The position numbers and the translations under genes are program-made. This document shows, piece by piece, positions 7,815 through 17,800 of a stretch of DNA of 24,473 bases. Source of the stretch: a virus. Location of the stretch: the IMG/VR virus record IMGVR_UViG_3300004369_000138, positions 1 through 24,473 of that record; one strand, written 5' to 3'. The notes beneath the pieces are model-generated. The model was not told the origin of the DNA, made no database searches, and was given only the letters and a program-made list of their open reading frames with translations. Position 1 is the stretch's first letter, and every line of letters starts with the position of its first letter.

Positions 7815-9974
7815 TTACCTATTCTCCTGTAGTTTAGCATACTCTCCAAAGGCATAATCAATTATAGGTTCACTAATCTTCCATGACAACGACCATGTAT
7901 CAGAGATTTCACCAAATTCATTCCATGTATCTTTACCTAGTTGTTTCCAATTTATATCTGGATTAGTATTGTCATAGTCTAATAATTCTATTCCTTGTTT
8001 TTTTCTAGCTTTATCAAATGCTTGTGCTGCATCTATTGTTAATACACTTAATTCATACCCTACATAAGCTGCTAATGCAGCAGGAGATATTGCAGCTAAA
8101 CCTAGTCTAGGTAACAATCTTGATATACCTGCAGTTATAGCTACATCACCTGGGTCTAATACACCTGCTGCTGTATTAAATGCTTTACCTACAACTTTCT
8201 TAGCTGATTTCATAATTCCATCTACTACTTCTGGTTGTGTACTTACCAGTTCTACTACCTTGTTTAAACTTCTAGTATCTACTAATTCACTTGCATCTTC
8301 TACTACAGTACCTGCAACATTAATAATCTCTTCAGGCATAAGTGCTACTTTTTGTGATGCAAATGGTCTATCAGCAGGTTTAATATATCCTGCATCTGCT
8401 TTAGATAATAGTTTTCCTTCAGCATCTCTCATGTGTGGACCATAGTTTGTAAAAGTATTTTGTCCTAATGTTTCTGTAGTCATTACTCTTCTAGCGTCTG
8501 AAGAATACATCTCTTTATGAGCTAACCATGCGTTGTACTCACCTATTGGACCAAAGGTATTACCTCTCATACCATGTCCAAATGTGTCATGTACAGCTCT
8601 AAAGACATCATTCTCTAGCATTACTCTTCCATTTACATCTGTATATATTGATTCAGCTAACATTGGATTTAACTTACTTGTAGCTTCATCACCAAATCCA
8701 GATTCTGTAGCTAATACTTTTAATGTTCTATTTTCCATATCAGCTATCATTTGTTGATGACCTACTCTGTTAGGTGTGTATGGGTCTCCATCTACTACTT
8801 CAAACTTCATACCTGCATCTAATAGTGTTTGATACTGCATATTAGTTTCTTGTATAAATTTCTTATAGTAAGGTATAGCATTGTCATCAAACATAGGTAA
8901 TTGTTCAAATATATCTGCTGCTATTGCACCTACTTCATCATTAAATACCGCAGCTGGTTTAAAGTCTGGGTCAGAATATCCCATTATCTTGTGATAGTCT
9001 TGTGCTACTTTTCTAATCCTATCGCTATGTGTTGATAAACCTGTTTCTAATGATGATATGTCATCTACTACATTTGTAGGTGTGTTTTGTACTATAAAAC
9101 CTTCTTTAGGTAATTCACTACTTGTAATGTACCAATTATCTTCTATAAATTTTAATCTTTCTTTAGTTAATATATTTCTATCTCCCTTAGAAGTATCCAT
9201 AACTGTTTTAGAAAAAGGATTATCTACTGCTTCTTTATATACAATAAGTTCCATTTCTTCTTTATAATCTAAACCTAAAGAATGTAAATCTATAAAATCA
9301 TTTTTATTAACAAAATAACCATCTATACCTCTACCTTTTTTAATAGTTTCTTGATTAGTTTGAAGACCTACAGACCACGCTTGAAAACCATCTTTAGAAA
9401 ATGATTGAATAGGGTCATTTGTTAATGCACCACCTCTAAATAAAATAAAATAATCATCTGCATTTGCATATAATTTATTGTGTTCATTAATTATTGTTTG
9501 TTTTATTCTTTGTTGTGCATTAGCAAATGGTCCTTCTTCTCTACCAAATTGCAATATTAATTCATCACTTAATACACTCTCCTTATTTATGAAATCAAAC
9601 CATTTTTTTACCATTTCTAATGTATCTTCATTAATTAAATCAATAGGACTTTTACCATTAAAAATAACTATTTTTGTTACATCTGCTAAGGCATCAGATG
9701 AACGAAAAGGTTTACTTCCATAGGCAGGTACTGGACTTTTGTTCAATAACCATATTCCAAATTTAGTAAAATCTATATCGCTTACTGTTCCATCTAATAT
9801 TTGTGGAATTATTCTTTTTATATCATCTCGTTTTAAATTGGGTTTTAATATATTATTTTTTTCAACTACACCTTTTTTCCATTTAGCATATTTTGAGTTT
9901 AAATTATTATCCCACTCTAAATCAGTATTTAAAGTTGGTGTATCATCAGGAATAGGTAGGTTATCCTCTTCCAT
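7815..9974 (-). CDS. Putative ejected protein with ADP-ribosyltransferase-like domain
   Basis: A 719-residue protein starting at ATG 9974, one base after the transglycosylase stop, with an AGG site. Two regions stand out. Residues about 174-246 carry a pattern like the R-S-E signature of mono-ADP-ribosyltransferases: R180 in LFRGG, SFS at 191-193 with AWS just after, and E240-x-E242 followed by LIVY. Residues about 330-515 form a second conserved-looking domain with VHDTFGHG at 461-468 (H462, D463, H467) and W483/H486, possibly metal-binding or catalytic; I recall similar blocks in other phage proteins but cannot name the family. The C-terminal 150 residues include a hydrophobic stretch LPRLGLAAISPAALAAYVGYEL that could insert in a membrane. 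Packaging in the virion and delivery into the cell, as with T4 Alt, is inferred from the neighbours. Confidence 0.6.
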   Translation of the reverse strand: MEEDNLPIPDDTPTLNTDLEWDNNLNSKYAKWKKGVVEKNNILKPNLKRDDIKRIIPQILDGTVSDIDFTKFGIWLLNKSPVPAYGSKPFRSSDALADVTKIVIFNGKSPIDLINEDTLEMVKKWFDFINKESVLSDELILQFGREEGPFANAQQRIKQTIINEHNKLYANADDYFILFRGGALTNDPIQSFSKDGFQAWSVGLQTNQETIKKGRGIDGYFVNKNDFIDLHSLGLDYKEEMELIVYKEAVDNPFSKTVMDTSKGDRNILTKERLKFIEDNWYITSSELPKEGFIVQNTPTNVVDDISSLETGLSTHSDRIRKVAQDYHKIMGYSDPDFKPAAVFNDEVGAIAADIFEQLPMFDDNAIPYYKKFIQETNMQYQTLLDAGMKFEVVDGDPYTPNRVGHQQMIADMENRTLKVLATESGFGDEATSKLNPMLAESIYTDVNGRVMLENDVFRAVHDTFGHGMRGNTFGPIGEYNAWLAHKEMYSSDARRVMTTETLGQNTFTNYGPHMRDAEGKLLSKADAGYIKPADRPFASQKVALMPEEIINVAGTVVEDASELVDTRSLNKVVELVSTQPEVVDGIMKSAKKVVGKAFNTAAGVLDPGDVAITAGISRLLPRLGLAAISPAALAAYVGYELSVLTIDAAQAFDKARKKQGIELLDYDNTNPDINWKQLGKDTWNEFGEISDTWSLSWKISEPIIDYAFGEYAKLQENR

Positions 9975-9975
9975 T

Positions 9976-10827
9976 TTATCTACCTAATAATTTAAGTGCA
10001 GCTTGTACAGCATCGCTAAAAGTAACTTGTGGTACTACACCAGGAATATATGGTGTATGACCTGCTGATTTTTTTTGTTTATTTACTTGTGCTTCTAACA
10101 TCTGTTTAACTCTTGCGTATGAAGGATTTTGTGCAGCTAATGGTACTTGTGTATAGTATTCTGGGTTTACCTGTGGTGTTCTTCTAGTAACTGGTAAACT
10201 ATCAGGAACAAATGTCTCACTAGGTTCTGGTATTCCTCTATCTGGTTCTTGTTCAAGAACTGTAGTAGTTGTTGTAGAAGGCACACCTTCTTTTATTTCT
10301 TCTTCTTGTTTACCAAAAGCTATTTGATTATATCCTTTGATGTAATCTACTGCTTGTGTAATCTCTGCATCTAAACCATCTTTAAATACCAACTCATCTG
10401 TTGGTGCTAATCTTTTCATATTTGGTTTGATGTATTCTTTATAAGTAGTCCAGGCATCAAATGGGTCTTTACCATAAAACTTAGGATTATCTCTTCTGTA
10501 TCTATAGATATGAACAGCGAACTTAGTTGCGTAGTCTATATCATATTTAACCTTCTCTGTAAACTCATCTAGTTCTAAAGTCTCACCTTGTTCTTGAAAA
10601 AATGCTTTAGTCATGTTATCAGGATTACCATTATCAAAATATTGTGGAGGATTGATTTGCCATAAACCTTTATCATTAGGGTCAGCATCACCATCTATAC
10701 CATGAGTAAATTTAGATTCTAAATATGCAATAGCTAAAAGTACTCTTGCATCATCACCAGGAACTTCTTGTTCAAATAATAATTGCTTTACTTCTTCTAC
10801 TGTGTATTGCTTTACTGCTTCTTCCAT
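9976..10827 (-). CDS. Virion-associated lytic transglycosylase (SLT lysozyme fold)
   Basis: A 283-residue protein that starts in a TAATG overlap with the 341-residue gene, behind an AAGGA site. Residues about 27-125 match the soluble lytic transglycosylase fold: LLAIAYLESKF contains the expected catalytic glutamate (E37), and KGLWQINPPQYFD is the Gly-Leu-Trp-Gln-Ile motif that lines the sugar-binding groove. DAWTTYKEYI fits the closing helix of such domains. There is no signal peptide and no holin beside it, so it is better read as a particle-borne enzyme that opens the cell wall during DNA entry than as the lysis endolysin. The second half is Pro/Thr-rich with a STTTTTV run, a flexible region, and ends in a basic tail. 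The enzyme fold is well supported; the role at entry is inferred from context. Confidence 0.78.
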   Translation of the reverse strand: MEEAVKQYTVEEVKQLLFEQEVPGDDARVLLAIAYLESKFTHGIDGDADPNDKGLWQINPPQYFDNGNPDNMTKAFFQEQGETLELDEFTEKVKYDIDYATKFAVHIYRYRRDNPKFYGKDPFDAWTTYKEYIKPNMKRLAPTDELVFKDGLDAEITQAVDYIKGYNQIAFGKQEEEIKEGVPSTTTTTVLEQEPDRGIPEPSETFVPDSLPVTRRTPQVNPEYYTQVPLAAQNPSYARVKQMLEAQVNKQKKSAGHTPYIPGVVPQVTFSDAVQAALKLLGR

Positions 10828-11852
10828 TATCTTATCCTTGGTACTGGTTGTGATTCAGCAGCTTTTAATCCTTCTAAGTTTCTTTGCATTCTATAAAATG
10901 TATCATCTTCAACATCTGCTTGTCTTTGTAATTCTTCTCTTGGTTCAAATATTTCATTAAGCACATCTTGTCCACCTTCATTAAGTATACTTACATCTGG
11001 TTCTTCTGCTTCCATACCAGGTGTTTGTATAGCTTGACCTGTTGTAACATCATAACTTAATGTTGGTGTAGAACCTGCTCCTAGTCCTGTAAGTGATTGT
11101 TTAAACTGTTCCACTGGTCCTTCTGTTAATTTAGCTGTTATGTATTGTTTTTCGTAATCTGACAATGGTGCACCTTTTCTGGCTTTAGCTTTACTTAATA
11201 ACTCATCTACATACTCATCTAATGCTTCATTTCCAAATGTATATCCACCACCTAATCCACTTAAAGCTGCAGCTTGTGTAGTTCCTGCTAATAATTTTAT
11301 TCCTGCTGTCCATGAAAATGAACCACCATTATTCATACTAAATTCCATAGCTGCTTTTAATCCTTTAAGAAACTCATCATCTATCTCTGCACCTACAGTT
11401 TTATTTAAATCTATAAGACCTGCAGCAGATAATAAATTTTTAGTTTGTACTCTAAGATATGGCGTTAGTTGCCTTGCTTGTGCTCCTACATCTGTAGGAA
11501 AATATATATACTTATACGCAGCACCTGTTCCTAGTATTCCTCTTCTTTGCGATTGCCATTCATCACTTGTTAAAAACTCTTCAGCAGAAATTAAACTTAC
11601 TACTGGTCCTTCTTCTGGGTCAGATATTCCTGTTTGTACTTCATATTCTTTTAAGTAGCCATTACCTAATGGTGTCTTAGATGCTGTACCTTCAGTGTCT
11701 AAAATATTTGAAATTCTTACATAAAAATCTTCATCAATAGTGCTGTTACCTGCTGCTCCTTGTCCACTACCTACACCACCAAATGGTCCTTCTGCAACAG
11801 GTGGAACAGTTGTTGTTGTAGTTGTATTATTTACATTTCTTGTGTATACCAC
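10827..11852 (-). CDS. Thr-rich N-terminus phage protein, putative internal virion protein
   Basis: A 341-residue protein starting at GTG 11852 behind an AAGGA site, with one base between it and the giant gene's stop. Residues 8-35 are Thr- then Gly-rich (NNTTTTTTVPPV), a disordered leader. Residues 59-66 are KTPLGNGY, shared with the 606-residue protein. Residues about 115-175 (QLTPYLRVQTKNLLSAAGLI then DDEFLKGLKAAMEFSMNNGG) look like the small helical module, somewhat like a peptidoglycan-binding repeat, that I recall in structural proteins of uncultured phages. The last 80 residues are acidic and helical. No catalytic motif is visible. Its place between the giant protein and the transglycosylase, with coupled starts, suggests it is part of the same particle-internal complex. 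The function is not known. Confidence 0.6.
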   Translation of the reverse strand: MVYTRNVNNTTTTTTVPPVAEGPFGGVGSGQGAAGNSTIDEDFYVRISNILDTEGTASKTPLGNGYLKEYEVQTGISDPEEGPVVSLISAEEFLTSDEWQSQRRGILGTGAAYKYIYFPTDVGAQARQLTPYLRVQTKNLLSAAGLIDLNKTVGAEIDDEFLKGLKAAMEFSMNNGGSFSWTAGIKLLAGTTQAAALSGLGGGYTFGNEALDEYVDELLSKAKARKGAPLSDYEKQYITAKLTEGPVEQFKQSLTGLGAGSTPTLSYDVTTGQAIQTPGMEAEEPDVSILNEGGQDVLNEIFEPREELQRQADVEDDTFYRMQRNLEGLKAAESQPVPRIR

Positions 11853-11853
11853 A

Positions 11854-14800
11854 TTATCCTTCTAATCCAAATCTAGTTAGTTCGTAAGCAAATACTTTAT
11901 CAAATATTACCAAAAATTTAGGATTATTTCTTCCTATTTCTTGTGCTTTAGTATACAACTGATTACGCACTTCTTGTGCTTGTATTGTATCACTTGTGCT
12001 TATCCACCTCATAGCATCTTTTTCTATAGGATAACCTCTTTTATCTGCTACTGCATCTATAGCTTGTGCTCTGTAGTTAAGATACAATGCTATCTCATCT
12101 CTATTATCAAAGTTATTAAACCTAGGGTCTTTAATAGCTCTTTCTAAATAATCTATTAACACATCATTAGGTACTCCTGTTTCATAATTAGAACCTAATA
12201 CTTTATTTAGTTCTGCAGAATTACCATAAGCCATAGGAAACATTTGTGCTAAATCAGCTTCTATTAGTGCAAACTTAGCTTTTTTCTTAGCAACTCTTTC
12301 ACCAGGGTCAGTAGTGCTGTTATCTATAACTTTAGACCAATAATCTTTTGTTGCTACTTCCATTGAACTAGCAAGGAATGTTTGTGTAGATACATAAAAT
12401 TCATCTGGTGTTTTAGGTGTAAATAATCCTAAATTAGATATGTAACTAATACCACCATATTCAACATTACCTTCATCTAGTCCTGGTGCAAACAATACTA
12501 ATACTGGTCCAAATTCTGCAGCTAGTTCTGGATTGTCTAATATAAAATCATATTCTGGTGTAGTTCTTGGCAAGATACCACCTTCAGATATATTTTTTCC
12601 TTTTATCTGTAATGCAGTAGAAGTAAAACCTTCTGATAAATCTCTGTTATCTAATCCTAATAACTTAGCTACTTCTAGCAACGCATAGAACTCACCTTGT
12701 GGTCCTAGTGTCATTACATACTCATCTTTGATATCTTGATAAAAACCATGTATAACTGACAACTCTACAAAGTTGTTATATACTAAACCACTATCTTCAC
12801 CTTTAGTACCATACCATTCTGCAAATGCAACTTCGTTACCTTCTATTGCATACATAACAGATAGTCTAGGTATAAATGGATTTACAAATCTATCCCATGC
12901 TTTTAATTGAAAAAAGTTAGCTGCTAGTGTCATAGCTACAGTTTCTAATGCTTCTTGGTCATCTGCTAAATCTGGTCTCAATATACCTGCAACTTGATAG
13001 GCTGTGCTAATAGATGATAACCATTGGTCTTCGTCTAGCCCTGCTGTACCTAAATTAGTGGCAACTTGGTTTAATAAGTTTTTACCAACAGAAGGTATTG
13101 TAGTTTCTAATAATATACCTGGTATATCTTCTAATGAATCATATTTAGCACCTGTTAATTCAAACCCACCAAAAACATACTTTTCTAAATTCTTTTTAGC
13201 TTTAGGTTTATCTCTTACCAATACACCTATTGGCAACGCAAGACCTGGTCCTATAGGTGGGAACAATCCACCACCACCAACATTCAGTGCATTAAGTGGT
13301 ATCCCTCTTTTAGCAATAATTTTAGAATCAGCAAGTGCCATATCATCTGTAAAAGCACCTCTACCTTCTGACTTTACATAATCTTCAAATGGTGTTCCAC
13401 CTACAGGAACAATAAGATATTTCTCACCTGAAGGGTCTTCATATATAAAATTATGTTCTATTCCTTTTCTGTAACCAAATCCAATTTGTGCTACAGCTTT
13501 AGGATTAGCTAAACCTAAATTGTAATATCTACCTAATACTTCACGCCATGCTTCAAAGAATGCAAAACCTACTCTATATGCTTGTGCGAAAAACCCTCGT
13601 TCTGTTAAGTTATACAATAACCTAGAGTGCAACTCAAAAGCATACTCTACAGCTCTTTCATGCAAATCTTCCATAGACATAACTCTTGGAGTTGTAGCTG
13701 ATTTTATATCTGATAAATCTAACATAGATTGATAGTCGCCACTAAATGTTCTATCTAGTATTGGATTGTTTTGTGGTTTAAGTATTTTTACAACACCTGC
13801 TTTTTGGTCTACTATTGCTCTAATTCCTGCAGATTGTAATACATCATTCCCAATAACTGCACCAGCTCTAGGTAATGTTATAGCTACATTAGGTTTTAAT
13901 ATTTTTTTGTTAGAACCTATAAGTAAATCTTGACCTGCTCTTCTAATTACATCTAATGCACCTGCAGTATTACTATATATAGTACCTTGGTATCCAGCAG
14001 TAGTTATATTACCAATAGCTTTCTGGTCTCCTAGTATTGCTATGTATTGTGCTTTAGCAAGAGCTTCATCTGTTCCATCAACTACTTGTGCAGCAACACC
14101 TTTTTTAACTCTTATAGAAACATCTAAATGCAATTTATCATTAGTTTTATCTATCCAACCACCTAATACATGGTCTTCTTTTTTAAGTAATGTTTTATTT
14201 TTAAGAATAAAATCTTCTATTTGTTTTCTAGTTACAGGTGTTTTTAAAACAACTTCTTTTGTTTTGTATGGTGATACATAATAACCAGGTATGTTTGTAT
14301 TTTTACTTTTTCCTAAATCTATACTCCAACCATCTGGTTTTGCTTGTATATATTCGTATGCTCTATCTATAGCATCCTTCATCTTCTCTTTTTCTACTTT
14401 TGATTTTTTACTAAGTATTGGTCTTGACTCTTTTTTACCTAACACTCTGTTTAATGTAGTAATATTTACATCATGTGTTATTTCTCCTTGTGCATTCTTA
14501 ACTTTTTTAGTTGTCTTGCCTTTTTGTAATTTAACTTTGAGTCCTACAATGTTAGGTGTAGAACCATCAATACCTAATACTTCAAACAATTCCTTTTTAG
14601 TAATTGTTTTATCAAACTTACCTTGGTTACTAGCTAGGTATTCTATAGCATCATCTACTAATGCTTCTGCATCTACACTTTCATCTAGTGCATTTGTTAC
14701 AGCTTTAACAAGTGCATCTTTGTCTGGGATAGAACCATTAATAATTGCTTCTGATTTATTTATAGAAAAGTTATACACACCTATTGCATCACCATCATCA

Positions 14801-17800
14801 CCTAATCTGTAATCAGCAACTGCTGATTGTTTTTTAAATACTTTTAATTCTGTGTTGTACAAGTTTAAATCAAATGTAAGTTCGTCATTGAATGTGTCTA
14901 TTCTTTTTAATGATGTAATTTGTTTTTGTCCATTATCGCTATATGCAATTATTGATAGCGAATCACCATTATCAAATACTTTTACTGGTACAGTTCTTTC
15001 TGTAACAGCTAAGTCTGGTGCTAAATCTTTTATAGCATTGTATTCTTTTTCTACCATTCTAAATATATCATCACTTAAATTAATTGTTGATTCTGGGTCT
15101 TTGTGTGCTGCCATAATTTTGTTAAGACCTTGTTTAGATGTAAATGGTATACCTGCTTCTATAAAATGTTCGTATCCTTGTTTAAAGAAAGGTACTCTGA
15201 TTAAATCTGCTTCCATTTGGGCAGTAGCAAAAAACAATGCGTCTAGTCCTCTTTGGTATGCAGTTCTTTCATCTATTTCAGGTTTCATTTTAGGAACTTG
15301 ATTAGGCATTTTACTTTGATTTTTTAAGGTAAGTTTTTTAATCTTTTCATTATATATAGATAAATTTTCTGGTGTCATAGAATCAGTGCTACGCAAATCT
15401 ACTCTACCTACTTTAGCTGTTGCAATAATGTCTATTATATCTGCACTACCACCAGTCATATTGTTTATGCTCTGTACATAATGTTTAGCTAGTGCTTGGA
15501 AGTCTTCTGGTTTATTTACAATAGGTAGTGTACCTTTTGCATATACATTTCTTGATTGCATCATCTTATTAGCTTGTTCTATAATTGTTTGCACTGCAGG
15601 TGTATCTTGATAAAACTTAGCAATATCTGTATAATCTAAACCTTTTCTCATTAACGCTGCTGTAATCATAGCTAAATCATCATCAATGTATTCAAATAAA
15701 TATTCTTGTACAGCTTCTATATATTCATCTGATAACTTAAATGCTTGTACACCATCTGGCATAGGAACATCTTTAGCTCCTAATTTATTAATTAACTCAT
15801 ATCCTGTATCTGGAAATCTTCTACCAAAAGCAAATGTTGGTGAAGCAGAGGATAAAGATTGTAATTCTGGTATTCCATAGTCTGCACTATCTTGCAATAC
15901 GCCTAATGCTTTTCTAATAGACATAGGTAATTTTTCATTTAATCCCTGTAGTTGTTTATTTTTAAATTCAAGTGGTCTAGTTATTTTATATGGACCAACT
16001 AAAGATGTTTCAGGTGTGTAACCTATAGCTCTAGCTATTACACCATTAGCATCATTTAACAAAAATCTAAGAAACTTAACTGGACTTCTAAATGCAGACC
16101 TTACACCTAGTAATGATGCTCTAAGGTGTCCGTCTACTGTTAGTTTTGCAGGATAAGAAAATCTACCTAACAACTGTAATGGATAAAACACACCTCTTAC
16201 AAATCCAAATGTTCCTTTTTCTATAGCTGACAAAACTTTTTCTTGACCTTTAAACAGTAATCCTGGGTCTCCTAAACCTTTAGAAATATCTGCTATTTCT
16301 TTACCCATAGGTGTATCTACATCCCAGAATGTTCCTGGTTTACCTTCTTCAAATGCTTTTCTTGCTTGATTAAATACTTTATCTATACCTTTTTTTTCTA
16401 TCAATCCTTTTGCTTTTAGTCTTCTTCTTTGTGATGTAGTTTTAATTATTCCAACTACATCAGGTATTTCTATTGTGTAACCTTTAAATTGATTTATTAA
16501 TTCTATAGAGTTTCTTACAAATTCTTGTGGTATTTCTACTCCTTCTACTTGTCCACTAAATTGTTTCTTTGTAAGAATATCTATTTCATCTACTGGATAA
16601 AACTCATCTGTTCTTGATGGTGTTAGAAAATCTCCTACATTATCACTAAACATTCTTGGACCTTGTTTCATTTTTCCAAAAAACTCTGTTATTTCTGTAT
16701 CAAATAATCCATACAAGTATCTAAGTTGTAGTGCACCTTCAGTTCTAAGCAGACCATCATAATAAATATCTTGTGCTTTTGTATATAAACCTTCATCAAC
16801 AGCTTCGTAAAAATCTATTAACAACTTGTTTAAACGACTTTGTGGTACTTTAAATACATTTCCTACTCTTGCAAAAATAACTGCAGCTTCTTGTATATTT
16901 CTTAAATCTATTTGTCCACGATTAGGTAATCTAACATCAGTACCATTAAATAATTCTTTTAATGTTCCACCTCTTCTAGTAGTTGCAGTAATACTGTTAT
17001 CTAATTCTTTATCACCAAATGCTCTAATCAAGTTATCTGATATAACTTTGGACTGTATTCTAAATTGACCTGTTTTACCTAGCGAAGATTTTCCAAACAC
17101 CATATCTGATACATAACCATTATTAAATCCATCTATAAGACCATCTTTAATAATTTCAGGGTCAGTTGCATCAGCTACAGTCTTTGCAAACTTATGATTA
17201 AATCCTGAATTAATCATATTTAAAAATGTAGGTTGATTTGCTTTGTTAGCTTCTACAATAACAGTAGCCATACCATCTAGTATCTCGTCATTGTTTTGCC
17301 AAAACTCTGCTACAGTTCCACCTTCATCAACAAATCTTTTCATTTCTTTTTGTGCACCTGCAAGAACTTCGTCAAACTTTTCTGGTACTTTACCACCCAA
17401 TCCAACACCTTTAGCTACTAATACAAATGGGTCTGTGTAGTACATAGTTACTAAATTAATAGCACCACCCATAATTCCTGCTATACCTTTGTTAGGTTCA
17501 AATGCTATCTTACTTAACTCTTCATCTTTTTCGTCTTCTAATTTGTCTACTAACTCATTTTTTTGTGTTATAGATATTTGTCCTGCATCAAATGCTTGTT
17601 CAGCTTGTAATATTTTTAAATCATATTCCAACTTTTTATCTTCATACATTATGTTTTCAGGTGCATATCTACCTGGCATATTTCCTGTAGCTAAATAACT
17701 AGCAAAATCACCTAAGTTAGAAGATATCTGTGCTTTTTCATATCCTTCTCTTAATTTTCTATTTTGTGCTACTGGTGTAGATTCACCTAATAAATTTAAT

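Noticed and set aside
14291-14812. Plus-strand frame of 173 codons with hydrophobic stretches resembling a membrane protein
   Set aside because: Antisense to the giant gene. The hydrophobic look follows from the complement of Lys/Glu-rich codons; all neighbouring plus-strand frames show the same bias.
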